Positions 24,190 through 34,859 of a stretch of 64,000 bases of DNA are shown here, one piece after another. Both the position numbers and the translations under genes were made by a program. This DNA comes from Dastarcus helophoroides (taxonomy: Eukaryota; Arthropoda; Insecta; Coleoptera; Bothrideridae), in NCBI GenBank assembly GCA_028583605.1, contig CM053330.1, forward strand, positions 20,920,129 to 20,984,128, in the 5' to 3' direction. The notes under the pieces are model-generated. The model was not told where the DNA came from and ran no database searches. It was given only the letters and a program-made list of their open reading frames with translations. Within the stretch, counting starts at the first letter, position 1, and every line of letters starts with the position of its first letter.

Positions 24190-25563
24190 TGGTGGTACGA
24201 ACTGGTCCTTGGTTATCTTCAAAAATTGAAATACAGAACTTGTCCCTTGAAACCAAGAAAGATTAAAAAACACCACAAACCTTGCTCTAACGCGTTTCGA
24301 CAGTCAAGCTGTCATCTTCAGAGAGATACTGTTTAACTACCCAAAAGCAAATTTAATTTGCCGTTAGAACTATAAACAACCCGGAAGCCCTGTTTACTTA
24401 ATATTCCACCCAAACCATGCGTAAGCGAGGGTTCAAATGGAAGTGAGACGTACTTAAAGTTTTTGTTCTCATCAGCTCGGAAAGTTGTGATATTTACCAA
24501 TTCAGATTTGAATTTTTTTTATTAATAATTTTATAAATAATATTTGGATCGAATCCAGCTATATCAGTCCCTATTAAGAGGAAGACTCAGAAGGCGATGG
24601 GCAAGGAAGTTAAAGCTTGCCATTTTGTATTGTATGGAATGGTTTGAATCAGAAGTTATTTAGCGGAAGGTACTGGAATCTTTCCTGTATACCTCAAATT
24701 CTAATCCATTTTTATTCCTAATAACCAACGTGTCTAAAAAGGGTAAAGCTGCTTCTTTCTCTAACTCTACGGCAAATTTAACTGTTGGAAAACGTAAATC
24801 TAATACACCAATGAAATTATCTAAATTTTGATTTTTTGTGTCAAAAATAGCAAAAATGTCATCTACATATCTAATCCAAACCTAGGAAACAAACTACATT
24901 CATTTTTTAAACGATTTTCAAAAACACTTATGAAGAGCTCAGCCATGAAAGGTAACAAAGGTTTTCCCATGGCTGCACCCTCAAGTTGTTCATAAAACTC
25001 GTTATTAATCTGGAAATAATTTTGATCCATACATATTTTTGTTAATGAATTATATTCGTCAATAATTTTGCCTGAAAGGTTATTAGATTCCAGCAGATCT
25101 CGAAGGTATAATAAGGTTTGTGGTATGGGTGTATGGGGAAAGAGGTAAGAAACCAGCATTTCATCCTCAACTCCTCATTCTGAATTTTCTGCACAAACTC
25201 TTGGAAATTCTTAACTGACAAAGTGAGTTGTTGGAATACTAATTTGCTGAATTCTTTTACTAGCAATTTTGATAAGTTAGAGGTCGGTGTTCCAATAGCT
25301 GACACAATTGGCCTCACCGCCTTTCCAGGTTTATGTATTTTTGGCAGACAATATAATTTAGGTACAGTGGGGTTAGATACATGGAGAGATCTTTTTAAAA
25401 TTGTAGTAATAAGGTTGTTACTTTTATCGAGCACTTTTTCCAGCCCACTCAGCCCACACAGTATATCTCTGAAGATGACAGCTTGGTTGTTGAAACGCGT
25501 TAGAGCAACGTTTCTTGTGTTTTTTAATCTTTCTTGGTTTCAGGGGACAAGTTCTGTATTTCA
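24190..25563 (-). mobile_element. Penelope-like element, family A, with 12-bp target duplication
   Basis: Inserted in the left arm of FB2 and flanked by the direct 12-mer ACAAACATTGTT (24178-24189 and 25564-25575). Both ends carry the family A end repeat in opposite orientations: CCAAGAAAGATTAAAAAACAC at the left, and CTTTCTTGGTTTCAGGGGAC reading rightward at the right. Between them, on the minus strand, lie RT and linker but no GIY-YIG. Inverted end repeats with a variable-length target duplication are typical of PLEs. Confidence 0.88.
24340..25450 (-). pseudogene. Penelope-like reverse transcriptase, frameshifted, nuclease missing
   Basis: Minus-strand blocks in order: PKLYCLPKIHKPGKAVRPIV (about 25360), LFPHTPIPQTLLYL, EGAAMGKPLLPFMAELF, then in another frame YVDDIFAIF (about 24870) and ALPFLDTLV. 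A PLE linker segment, LPFEPSLTHGLGGIL, follows near 24430. The A-motif, normally SFDV.SLF, reads VSYLFPH, so the first catalytic aspartate is gone through a short deletion; the YVDD pair remains. At least two frame changes occur. The linker stops at the end repeat, so the C-terminal GIY-YIG endonuclease expected in this family is absent. Confidence 0.87.
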
Positions 25564-27369
25564 ACAAACATTGTTCTTAAAATTTATAGTTTTTAAGATA
25601 ATTGGTTTTTTATAAAAAAATTTGACAGATGCAAGGTCCCACGAAATTCTTTGTATCTGTATTTTCTAGAAACTAGATATTTATTTTATATTTAATAATA
25701 ATATTTAATTGAAGTAGAACACATACGAAGCTATCTTGCACAATTTTCATAAATTAAAAAACATTATATTGAGTGGTGACTTCACGACTGTACATTTTGG
25801 TAAATGCTAACAGCGATAACTTTGTTATATCAAATTGAACACCCCATATTTTTTATCGCAGATTTAAATTAACGCAGATTTTTTTAGTGCAGATTTAAAT
25901 TATCTTTCAACTAATGTAGGCATTGCGCAAGTTTCTTTTGCAACTTTTGGAAATAATTGCAATTTTAACATTTTTTTTTTATTTAACGGTCATTGAATTC
26001 TTAATGAGTAGCCTATCAGTGACATAATAAGTAGAAACATATGAAATGTACTTAAAAACAGAAACAATCGATATCGATGTTTAAATTATGAAACAATAAG
26101 TCAAATTATTTATTGCAGTTCATAGTGTGTAATGAATCTAACATTAAAACATGACTAGTTGACATAATTGGAAATCCTATTTCGACATTCTTATTATCAA
26201 CAACATATTTTCTTCTATCTGATTTCTCTTTGACGGAGTCGAAATTTGTGAGATTTTCTACCATTCGCTTTATTGGATTTCATGGGGGCTTTACCTTATC
26301 TGAATATCGAACAGCAAATTTATCACTGTATCACATGTTTGTGATATTAGTCCGTTATGTCGTCAGAAAATAATAAACAATTTAAAATAATTCTCATTTC
26401 CATTTAAGCTTCACCACACACTATAAAATAAACTATACATAATTTGACAAATGGTTTACTGACAGTATAATTGTCGATACAGATTATTTCTACTCACAAC
26501 GTCACTGATATGCGACCCGATAAGAGTTCATTTAATGTTAAATAGCAAAAAATAATAAAAAATTGCAATTATTTCTAAAAGTTCTAAAAGCAACCCTTAG
26601 AAAGCTTATATCAGGTAAAAGATAATTAAAATTTACATAAGATAGGCTGAAAAAATATAGGGTGTTTTATTTGAGATAACAAAGTTATTGCTGTTTGAAT
26701 TTACCAAAATATGCAGACCTGAATTCAACACTCGGTATAATGTTTTTAAACTTGTCAGAGTTGTGCAAGATAGCTTTGTATGTGTTCTACTTACGTACCA
26801 AATATGAAATAAATATCTGGTTTCTGGAAAAAGATACGAAGAATTTCGTGGGACCTTGCATCTGTCAAATTTTTAAAAAAATCCAATTATTTCAAATACT
26901 ATGCACTTTAGGAAGAATGGTTGCTATTCAAAGTGGCCTTAAAATATCAAATTAAATCCAAAATGGCAAAAATATATAGGGTGTCTTATTTAAAATAACG
27001 AAGTTAGTGTCAATTTCCGGTATAACCGGAAATACTACAACTTTATGAATATTTTAGTTGTATTGGTCCTATTGTCTTTGCTAATTTACCAAATTTTCAA
27101 ATGTTTTAGATAATTACTTTGCCAGATATCGATCGCGGCGGTTCCTGGTGGGACACATTGCATTATGGGGTTTTTTTGCATAAGTACGAGCCCTAACAAC
27201 TATTAGGCCAAACCAAAATACATCAATAAATCAATTATTTAACAGTTTATTTTTTCGATTTATTTATATTTGATGCTATCAATTGATAAATTAACAATAA
27301 ATAAATTGTCTTAAATAGCAACACAAAACGCTTCTTTCATCAACAATAATTAACAAAAAATATGCTTAT

Positions 27370-28480
27370 TTTGTATGAGAACTAAATATTGGGACATTCG
27401 TTCGAATTTGTGTCATCAAATGGAGTATCATCGTCGTCAAATTGTAGTACCGCTCGAATTCGATTGCGCGAATTAATTAAGGATTTACATTGTCCAAGTA
27501 AGAATATGTTACATTTGGGTTATAAGTCCTGATAATATGCGTTAATGTTGTCTGTTAATGTCTTGTTTATTCTTGTTTAATACTCCTTCAATGACATTAA
27601 GGTTAGAATTATTGAATGGTCAAGAAAGAACATTTAGGTTGTGGTATTCAAACTAATTTTTGTGGTTTTGGCCGTATGACCCGCCCAGCGTCCCGAAGTA
27701 TGTAATTCTCGCCAAAGTTTAATTTTTAATTATTCGATAGGAGGCCGCTTTGTACATATGATGACATTTTTCAGCATTCACGGTGTCATCAATAAGATCA
27801 AAATATTGTAATGCTGGAGCTATCACACAATCCAAAATCATCACTCTGTTAGAAAATGTTATGTCTATAAAAAGCCTCATGTTTAATGCGAATCAGACGT
27901 TCGAGTAATCATTAACAGATATGATGTCAAATTTAAATTTGTTGCTAAAAATGATTTGGGAATAGTCTTCTGCCGACTAGGACATTTTAAATTTTGCCCA
28001 TGTCAACCTGACTTGCTTTGGTTTTGCCGTTAACAGTAGCTTTTCTTTGTCTCTTACATTAAATCGTTATCTTAATACAACCCTATTTAACTTTAGTCCA
28101 CATTTATAAATTGACATGCGACAACATCCCCTTTATAAATTCAGTTCGATTTCATTCATTCCACCGTTACTTGATTTACAGTGTTCCTTCGGACCCACTA
28201 GTATACTCTTATTTATATTAAAAACTAATTTTCTACGGCTCGGACTTTTTCCTCTTATTTTTAGAATACTGTCTGTTTCTCCATAATATTTAATAACATT
28301 TCACATTTCACAGGTTTAGAAATATTAAATTCATCCTTCACTTCATGTATAGTTTTACAGCATCAATAATGTTTAGGAATGAATTCTAAAATTTTTAAAC
28401 ATAAAGCGTTACCTCGATTTATTTTTCCCAATAAATTCTGAACTTTACTCAATATGATAAAAAATTAATCGCAGAATAAA
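27370..28480 (-). pseudogene. Tc1-like transposase relic
   Basis: Very decayed minus-strand coding signal. An N-terminal helix-turn-helix-like block reads EVKDEFNISKPVKCEMLLNI near 28380-28300. A core block, RVMILDC...FDLIDDTVNAEK (27870-27750), resembles the GVMVWGC...DGTMNAEKY region of Tc1 proteins. A later block, LNVLS.PFNNSNLNVIEGV (about 27640-27570), matches L.WP..SPDLNPIENVW. It ends with SLINSRNRIRAVL near 27450. Many stops and frame changes intervene, and no terminal repeats were found. Confidence 0.6.
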
Positions 28481-28709
28481 CCGACATTTCTTGACATCCC
28501 CAGCTCTAGTGTGTTAACAGTCTGCTTGTTTTCAGGCATTTTTATCACTTTGACATATTTTAAGGTTTTTATTAAGAAATAGTAATTATGTTTTTTGTTA
28601 CTTATCACCTAAATCACTGCCTATTCGGATTTATCATTAAATTTATTAAAGAAACATTAAATTAAAGGTCAAATTCCCTAATGTGTGTATTCCATTTTGT
28701 CTGAATATA

Positions 28710-30344
28710 CAAGGTGATTCTAAAAGTAGTATGTAAATTGAGGACCATATTTTAGAGTCCAAAATAAGAAGAAAAGTCTATAAACATGTGTCGTAAAATG
28801 CTTCGTTTCCGAGATACAGGGTGAGGTGGAAGGTTAGTTCCTGATTATAGTTTTTAATTAATAATTGCGAAACGTGTACAGATATTTGAATGACATTTGG
28901 CACAAATTGACACATATTGTGTCCTTCCAAAAAATTTATTAATTAATTAATAGGACATAATCAGTGGCGGATATATCGAGGAGGGCACTGCTTAAAATGT
29001 GCCTTATTTATTTTGTGTGCACTTTTGTCGCAGTCTCGTAACAAACGTATAAACTACAAACTTTTCTAGGTAAAAAGGTGCTCTAACTGAAACTCAATAT
29101 TGTGAGCGGTTTTGGAATCAAATGCATTTGTATATCTCGATGCATTAAAAACACCCCCCAAAAATCTCGGATGTAACACAAAGTTGGCTTTAAAATGAAA
29201 GAAAAGCTATGATATATTTATTAAATAAAATGTGCTTTACAAAAAAATTATTTTTAACTAATAATTAAGTAAAAAAAAATGTTTCGTAAATATTTAATAA
29301 ATAACAAATATAAAAACATTAGCTTTTATTTCCATAAATTGCTCAAAGTGGCCACCGGTGACAAGATGGAAATGTCAATACTATTTATTTTCTTTCATTT
29401 CAATGCCAACTATGTGTTACATTCCATATTTTTGGGCAAGCGCTTTTAATGCATGGCATTATAAGAATGCATTTACTCGAAAACCGCTGACAAAATCGAA
29501 TTTCGGTTGGAGTACCTTTTTATGTAAAAATATTTGTAGTTTACATTTTTGTTAAAAATTGCCACAAAAGGGCACACAAAATAAATAAGGCACGTTTTAA
29601 GCACCTCCCCCTCGATATACCCGCCACTAGTTATGTTGTGTTAATTAACTCGTAAATTTTTGAAAACGGCACTAAAGGGTATGGAGTTATGCTAAATTTC
29701 ATTTAATTATCTGTACACGTTTCATAACTATTAATTAAAAATTGTAATTAGGAACTAACTTTTTCCACCCTGTAACTCGGAAACGAAGCGTTTTGCGACA
29801 TATGTTTATATAGACTTTTCGTCTTATTTGGGGATATACTTTTTCCGTGTCAAAGAGCTACAAGTGTTCGACGTTTCGCCCACCATCGTGGGGGATATGA
29901 CCAGCTATTTATTTAATTAGTAATAATTCCAAATAATGCTAGTTGTGATAACGAAGGCTTCCACTGCCAGAGTCAGTACAGAATATATTTCTTCCGGTAA
30001 TGGACCGTTTCAAAGAACTACTAAAAGTGTTCGACGTTTCGCCCATCATCGTAGGGGGCTTCTTCAGGAAAATACAAGGAAATATACAAAAATGAAAAAT
30101 GAAAAAAGGGGTCAATTTCAAAACATCAGAGAACGGTAACTCAGTATGTCCACCATACCAGAGACGAAACTCTTCTGAATTGAAAATTTGGTACAAAGGA
30201 TAAGAAAGTTTAGACAGAAGAGAGCACGGTAACTCAATATGTCCACCATACCAGAGGCGAAACTCTTCTGTCCTGTCTGTCCTGTCCTGTCCTGGATCTA
30301 AAATACGACCCTGAATTTATTGTACTACATTTAAAATGACCGTG
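28710..30344. mobile_element. foldback DNA element (FB3) with a PLE end inside
   Basis: CAAGGTGATTCTAAAAGTAG at 28710, preceded by TA, is mirrored by the decayed end near 30344, followed by TA. Paired arm phrases include ACAGGGTGAGGTGGAAGG on the left against CCACCCTGTAACTCGGAAAC on the right, and GGCACGTTTTAAGCACC on the right against GTGCCTTATTTATTTTGTG on the left. The arms extend to about 29210 and 29390. The family B PLE end at 29829-30294 lies in the right arm. A second member of the family is at 42647-45340. Confidence 0.75.
29829..30294. mobile_element. Penelope-like end repeats, family B, two partial copies in tandem
   Basis: Two direct partial copies of the TCGACGTTTCGCCCA segment (about 29868 and 30030) occur within FB3's right arm, each preceded by a decayed GGATATACTT-like start. 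CTCAGTATGTCCACCATACC follows, also repeated. The FB3 arm resumes at ATCTAAAATACGACCC. A short CTGTC microsatellite lies at 30269-30294. No coding part is present. Confidence 0.65.
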
Positions 30345-30346
30345 TA

Positions 30347-31799
30347 TAATTATTATTGAGGCTCGTAGAGGAACAATATTCAAGCAAAACGTCCAGAAAA
30401 ATTGCCAAAATATTACCACAAGACAATACAAATTCAGCCATTCACCCTGTGATCATTTCACTAACTACCATCCACTAATGCGGTTTTTAAGACATGTTCT
30501 AATTCAAAGGAAGACGGTGAAGCCTTTTTAAGAACGATACTGAGTACGGCAAGTTGCCGCAGTAAACTTTTTAGGAAATAACTTTAAATGATTGCATCTA
30601 GCAAAGATTAAAAAAAAGTACAGCATTTTACCAAGTTTACTTTTCTGTCAGGTAGCGCCTACCTCGTATGTCGATCAACATGACTTTTATTGATAATAAT
30701 TCAAAATAAATCATTTAAATACGGACAGTTTATTGGACGCCGAATAATTAATTTAGGATAATAACGATAATAAAACAAAATCAATCGTATAAACTGCAGA
30801 GAAATAATGAAACAGAGTGGTAAAAGTACGTGTAACTAATTTATGAATTTTATATGAGAGATTTACATTAAAGGCAGGGACCAATTTCAAAACAAATTGC
30901 GTTTGTTTTGTCGAATTATAAAGAAGATCAATTTGATGAGCAGCTAGCATTTTCCCGATCAAATCTCTACGCTGCCTTAACACACAGAAATGGTATTTTA
31001 GGCTTTCGAGATTTGGACATTAAATCTCATCATTCATTATTCATTTGAGCTCGCTTTTACACGCTTCCTTTGACTCAAATGAAGAATTTAAAATACACGC
31101 CTCTTTAAAAGCCTTTGAAATAAATTCATTTACAAAATTACATAAATTAGATTTGATATATGTTAAACGACATAAAAGGTCATATACTCTTTGCTTTCTC
31201 GACATTATTAAACACTGCTCATATAGCATTTTAAGCCATAATATGAAGGACATTTTTTACAGAATTCAATTATGTAGGATTCTGGAAGTATTTTATTCAA
31301 GGTGACAGGGTTATCGTAGCATTAGGGAGAAACCGGATAAATGCAATAAATCAACATCTAAGAACAGCAAAAGCGATGATTTAATTTTGAAAGTTTTTAA
31401 AAAGTAAATCAATAAAGCTAAAAAGGCGCTTTAAAGATATACACACTTTTGGCAATAACTAAAATTCGAATAAATTACTACAAATCTAAAAGTTTTGATA
31501 ATTAAAACAAAATGGTTGGCCAAAAATGATATTTTTCAAGACTAACCCCCCTGAAAATAGTCTAAAATTGTTTAAGAATTTATATTTTCCATCCTTACTA
31601 TATGAAAATTTCAATATTCATAACTCAAAAAGTGTTAATAGCACATACTTATTTTGAAAATAAAACAATCCCTTAGAGAATTCCTGGGCCTAGGCGCAAT
31701 TATGAGCCCCGAGTCTGTTACATTCTATGTGTTGGCGTTGTGGCAATGCCCTATCCAGGCAGAACGACATAAAATAAAAAAAGGTTTATCCAATTCATA
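30347..31799. other. no gene recognised
   Basis: Short frames occur on both strands around 31041-31305 without recognisable domains. No repeat boundaries were found. Confidence 0.4.
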
Positions 31800-32012
31800 A
31801 TTTTCTTTTTAACGAATATAGAAAAATAGAAAAAATCGATTTCTTTTGAAGTGAAAGCGTTTTTAGGCCCTTTAAGCGACTAAAGATAGAGGATAAACGC
31901 CTGGATTTGCCATACATATAATATACACATATTTGGGTTTTGCATTATCAAAAAACGCTATTTGAACTACTAGTCGATTGCTCTACCACTGCGTTACTCC
32001 GAACATTTAATG
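31800..32012 (-). repeat. SINE-like repeat, copy 2
   Basis: On the minus strand from about 32012: GTAACGCAGTGGTAGAGCA resembles a tRNA A box and TAGTTCAAATAGC a weak B box. The body shares TCTTTAGTCGCTTA with copy 1 and CTTTCACTTCAAAA near the tail. Of the three copies this has the clearest tRNA-like head. Confidence 0.52.
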
Positions 32013-32039
32013 ACATTGCTTAAAACTTTCCGATACTCG

Positions 32040-32190
32040 CATAATCCGACATCCGGCTAATCCGACATCCAGATAATCTGACACCGGATAATCTGACACC
32101 GGATAATCCGGCACCTGATAATACGACAACTGATAATCCGGCAACAGGATAATCCGACTACCGGATAATCCGACATCCTCCTTATCCGAA
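32040..32190. repeat. minisatellite, ~15-bp unit, about 10 copies
   Basis: Degenerate units of the form ATAATCCGACACCGG. Joined units create the 11-bp self-complementary word CGGATAATCCG. The array sits next to the head of the SINE-like copy. Confidence 0.9.
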
Positions 32191-32199
32191 AAATTAGAC

Positions 32200-33260
32200 C
32201 ATTGAAAACATATTTTTTTGAAATATCTTGAAATTTGTTATATCATCGTTTTAAAATGTCACGTCTGGCGGCAGTCCCTATAGCTGCCTATTTTTTTTTT
32301 TAATTTCAACTTTACTCACTCTTTAGATTTTATAATTTTTTAAAATATCTGACTGCGAAATTTTGACATTTTTAATGATTTTTGCCTTTTTAAATAAAAT
32401 TTTGTCTTTATTCCATTTTTTTTAATTTCGACTTTTTTAATAATGGTTTTCATTGAAAATTTCCGATTTAAAAACATTAACTTTTTAAAAATTCCAACTG
32501 TTTTTGAAGATCTTCATTTTTATTCAAAAATTACGATTTTTCAAACAATTTCACCCTATTTTGAACATTAACATTTTTTTCTAAAACTTCAACATTTTAA
32601 AATATCCACTTTTTTCCGTAATTTAAACTTTTTTCGAAATTTCAACTGATGTTTGGAAATCTCGACTGCCAAAATTTCGACTCTTTTTGTAAATTATAAT
32701 TCAATTCCAGCTCTTTTAACAATGCAGACACTTTTTTAAAATTTGGATTATTTTTTGAATATTTTGACTTTATCTCAAAGTTATAAATCTTTTGAAAACC
32801 TTTGACTTATTTTCAAATTCTTGACTTATCCTTTTAAATTTTTCTTTTTGCTGAGAATTAGTACCTTTTTTAAAATCTGAATTTTTAATTTTGTTAAAAA
32901 TTTTGACTTTTTTGGCTTATTTTTAAAATTTCGAATTTCAAATTTTCCAATTTCTTTTCAGAACGTACACATTTTTTAAAATTTGGCTAACTTATTATTT
33001 TTTATTTTATTTTAACTCTTTTCCAATATTGCATTTTTCCAAAATTTTGACTTTTGTGTTGATTTTTACTTTTTCCAAAAATTTCGAATTTTTTGGAAAA
33101 TTATAATTCGATTCTCGCTCTTTTAACAATGCAGTCACATCTTTTTAAAATTTTGATTATTTTTTGAATATTTTGACTATCTCAAAGTTATAAATGTTTT
33201 GAAAACTTTTTCCAAAAATCCAAAAATTTCAAATTTTTTGAAAAATTTGACACAAAAAGC
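32200..33260. repeat. T-rich quasi-periodic low-complexity DNA
   Basis: Degenerate reiteration of words such as AATTTTGACTTTTTT and TTTCAAAATTTCAAC about every 20-35 bp. Similar blocks occur at 34860-36900, 39120-39400, 42300-42640 and 53850-55400. No gene is present. Confidence 0.6.
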
Positions 33261-33515
33261 ATGCTTTATCGTAAGGAAAATAAACGTTTTCATATGAAAA
33301 ATGTTAATTCTTTGTGGTACTCCTAAAAACACCCTCTATATGTGCCATTATGTCTCATTTATAGACCACGATAATCCATGTAATGACCATATAATGCTTT
33401 TTATAAAACTGGCTTTATAAGGCCGGAAAATAGGTGAGTCTCCTGGGGCTCGAACAGGGTGTCCCATTTTCGGCATTTTTCGGGGGTATTGGACTTATTA
33501 TTAAACCTAACATAA

Positions 33516-33546
33516 CCTAACACCTTATTAAAGATAAGGTGTTAGG
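33516..33546. repeat. perfect 13-bp-arm hairpin
   Basis: CCTAACACCTTAT (33516-33528) is exactly inverted at 33534-33546 with a 5-nt loop. A mariner-like end, CAGGGTGTCCCATTTTCGG, lies about 60 bp to the left, so the hairpin may be in a decayed element. Confidence 0.7.
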
Positions 33547-33916
33547 ATTTTCACTTTACCGTCCTAATTTTTGATCAAATGAAAGATTCCAGTCTCAAAT
33601 TTGTCATAGCTGTCTTAGTTTTTAAGCTACAGGGTGATTTTCAAAATCTTCACTTTTTATCCATGCCTTGTATCTCCATTATGTCTAGTGCATCAAAAAG
33701 GTAAAAACTGATCTTGCTACAGATGTTTACATTAAGTTTAGTGGCGTAGTGAGTGTTTTTCTAAAAAGTCAAATTTTTGAGATATTAACCAAAGTTATAT
33801 TTTTTTAAATCGAATATCCTATATATTATATTTTATGTTAATTAAGCATAATTTGAGCTTTTAAAAGATATATAGTTGTTAGGGTTTATTTTCAAAAATA
33901 AGCTTAAAATTCGATA

Positions 33917-34545
33917 TTTTTATAATTTATAGCAGTAGGCTATGACTAATTTACTAGAAACAAAGGCAAATTTAATAAATATTAAAAGAATTAAACTCTC
34001 GAAAAGTAAATTTCAATATTTTCAATTCTGTATTAAAACCTAATCAATATTGCATATTTCACTTTATCGTAAAAATACAAAAGCTCTATTTAATAAAATC
34101 AAGCTGAAATTTTTTAAACATTATTTTCAAAATGAGAAACCTTTTTTTGAATGCAATATTGGTATATTTTTGTTATTTTTTTAACTAAATTTACCAGAAT
34201 TATTGGTCTGTGCCGAGTGATTCGGTACGCCAAACCAACTCGTTTACGAATTTCAGCAACATGAAGAAAAACGAAAATAAAAGGCTTAAGGCATACAGAA
34301 TCATCAACTTGCTCATCTCGTTGAAAAATAGAGAAAGGTGTTGGTATAACAAGATTTAAGAGTCAAAAAATTTTGAAAAAAATATAAGCACTAATAATTT
34401 TTAATATGCAACTGAAAATATAGAAACATTTTAAAGTAGCTTTTGAGCGTTCAATTTTTAGAATAATTATGAATTTTGCATTTGTTTCTAATAAATTGGT
34501 CATAGCCTACCGCTATAAGTAAAGTATAAATTATAAAAATATTGG
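33917..34545. repeat. inverted pair of a foldback relic
   Basis: TTTATAATTTATAGCAGTAG and GGCTATGACTAATTTACTAG near 33917-33985 are mirrored near 34460-34545. The arms are ~75 bp long and separated by ~480 bp of AT-rich sequence. Outer boundaries were not found. Confidence 0.6.
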
Positions 34546-34859
34546 ATTATGAACTACCTAGTCTTTGTTTGCGTTTAGATTAGAGCTAGGAAGCCACGGT
34601 CCAATACTACTTTACTATTAATATTATTATTGTATACAAGTATAGTAAAATATAAAAAAATACACTAAAACCATTTCTAGAGTCTAACTTTTCTAACATT
34701 CTGACAAATAAAAACAGATGTGCCGGTAAGATAATAAAATTACTCGAAAGATATTCCTTTTCTAAAATTTATCTTTGAACTGTCTTCTATAATCTGTAGT
34801 TGTGTATGAAAAATGCCTATAGAAAGGGCTCTATTTAAAGACAGTTTGAAGTCAGCTGG

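Larger units (their letters stand above)
23942..27160. mobile_element. large near-palindromic DNA element (FB2) interrupted by a PLE
   Basis: The left end, CAGTATGTCCCACCGGGAA at 23942 after TA, is mirrored by CAATGTGTCCCACCAGGAA read inward from 27160. The arms stay alignable inward through TTCCGGTTATACCGGAA, AAATTTGACAGATGCAAGG and AATAATTGCAATTTT to about 26135 (left) and 26410 (right). That gives roughly 0.75-0.8-kb arms once the PLE at 24190-25563 is removed from the left arm, and a loop of only ~0.27 kb. No transposase was seen. The end sequence resembles mariner-like families ending CAG.GTGTCCCA. The TA is intact only on the left. Confidence 0.78.

Noticed and set aside
24460..24490. 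CTGATGAG on the minus strand as a second hammerhead
   Set aside because: No helix II or GAAA box follows; it is within PLE linker coding sequence.
29939..30196. 85-codon minus frame, and similar frames at 21595-21804 and 39366-39611
   Set aside because: They are the same antisense translation of the PLE family B end repeat in each copy, not genes.
31041..31305. Overlapping frames on both strands as a small gene
   Set aside because: No domain, no homology recognised, and composition typical of surrounding AT-rich DNA.
33500..33550. CCTAACATAACCTAACACC resembling insect telomere repeat TTAGG
   Set aside because: Only a couple of imperfect units and part of a hairpin; not a telomeric array.
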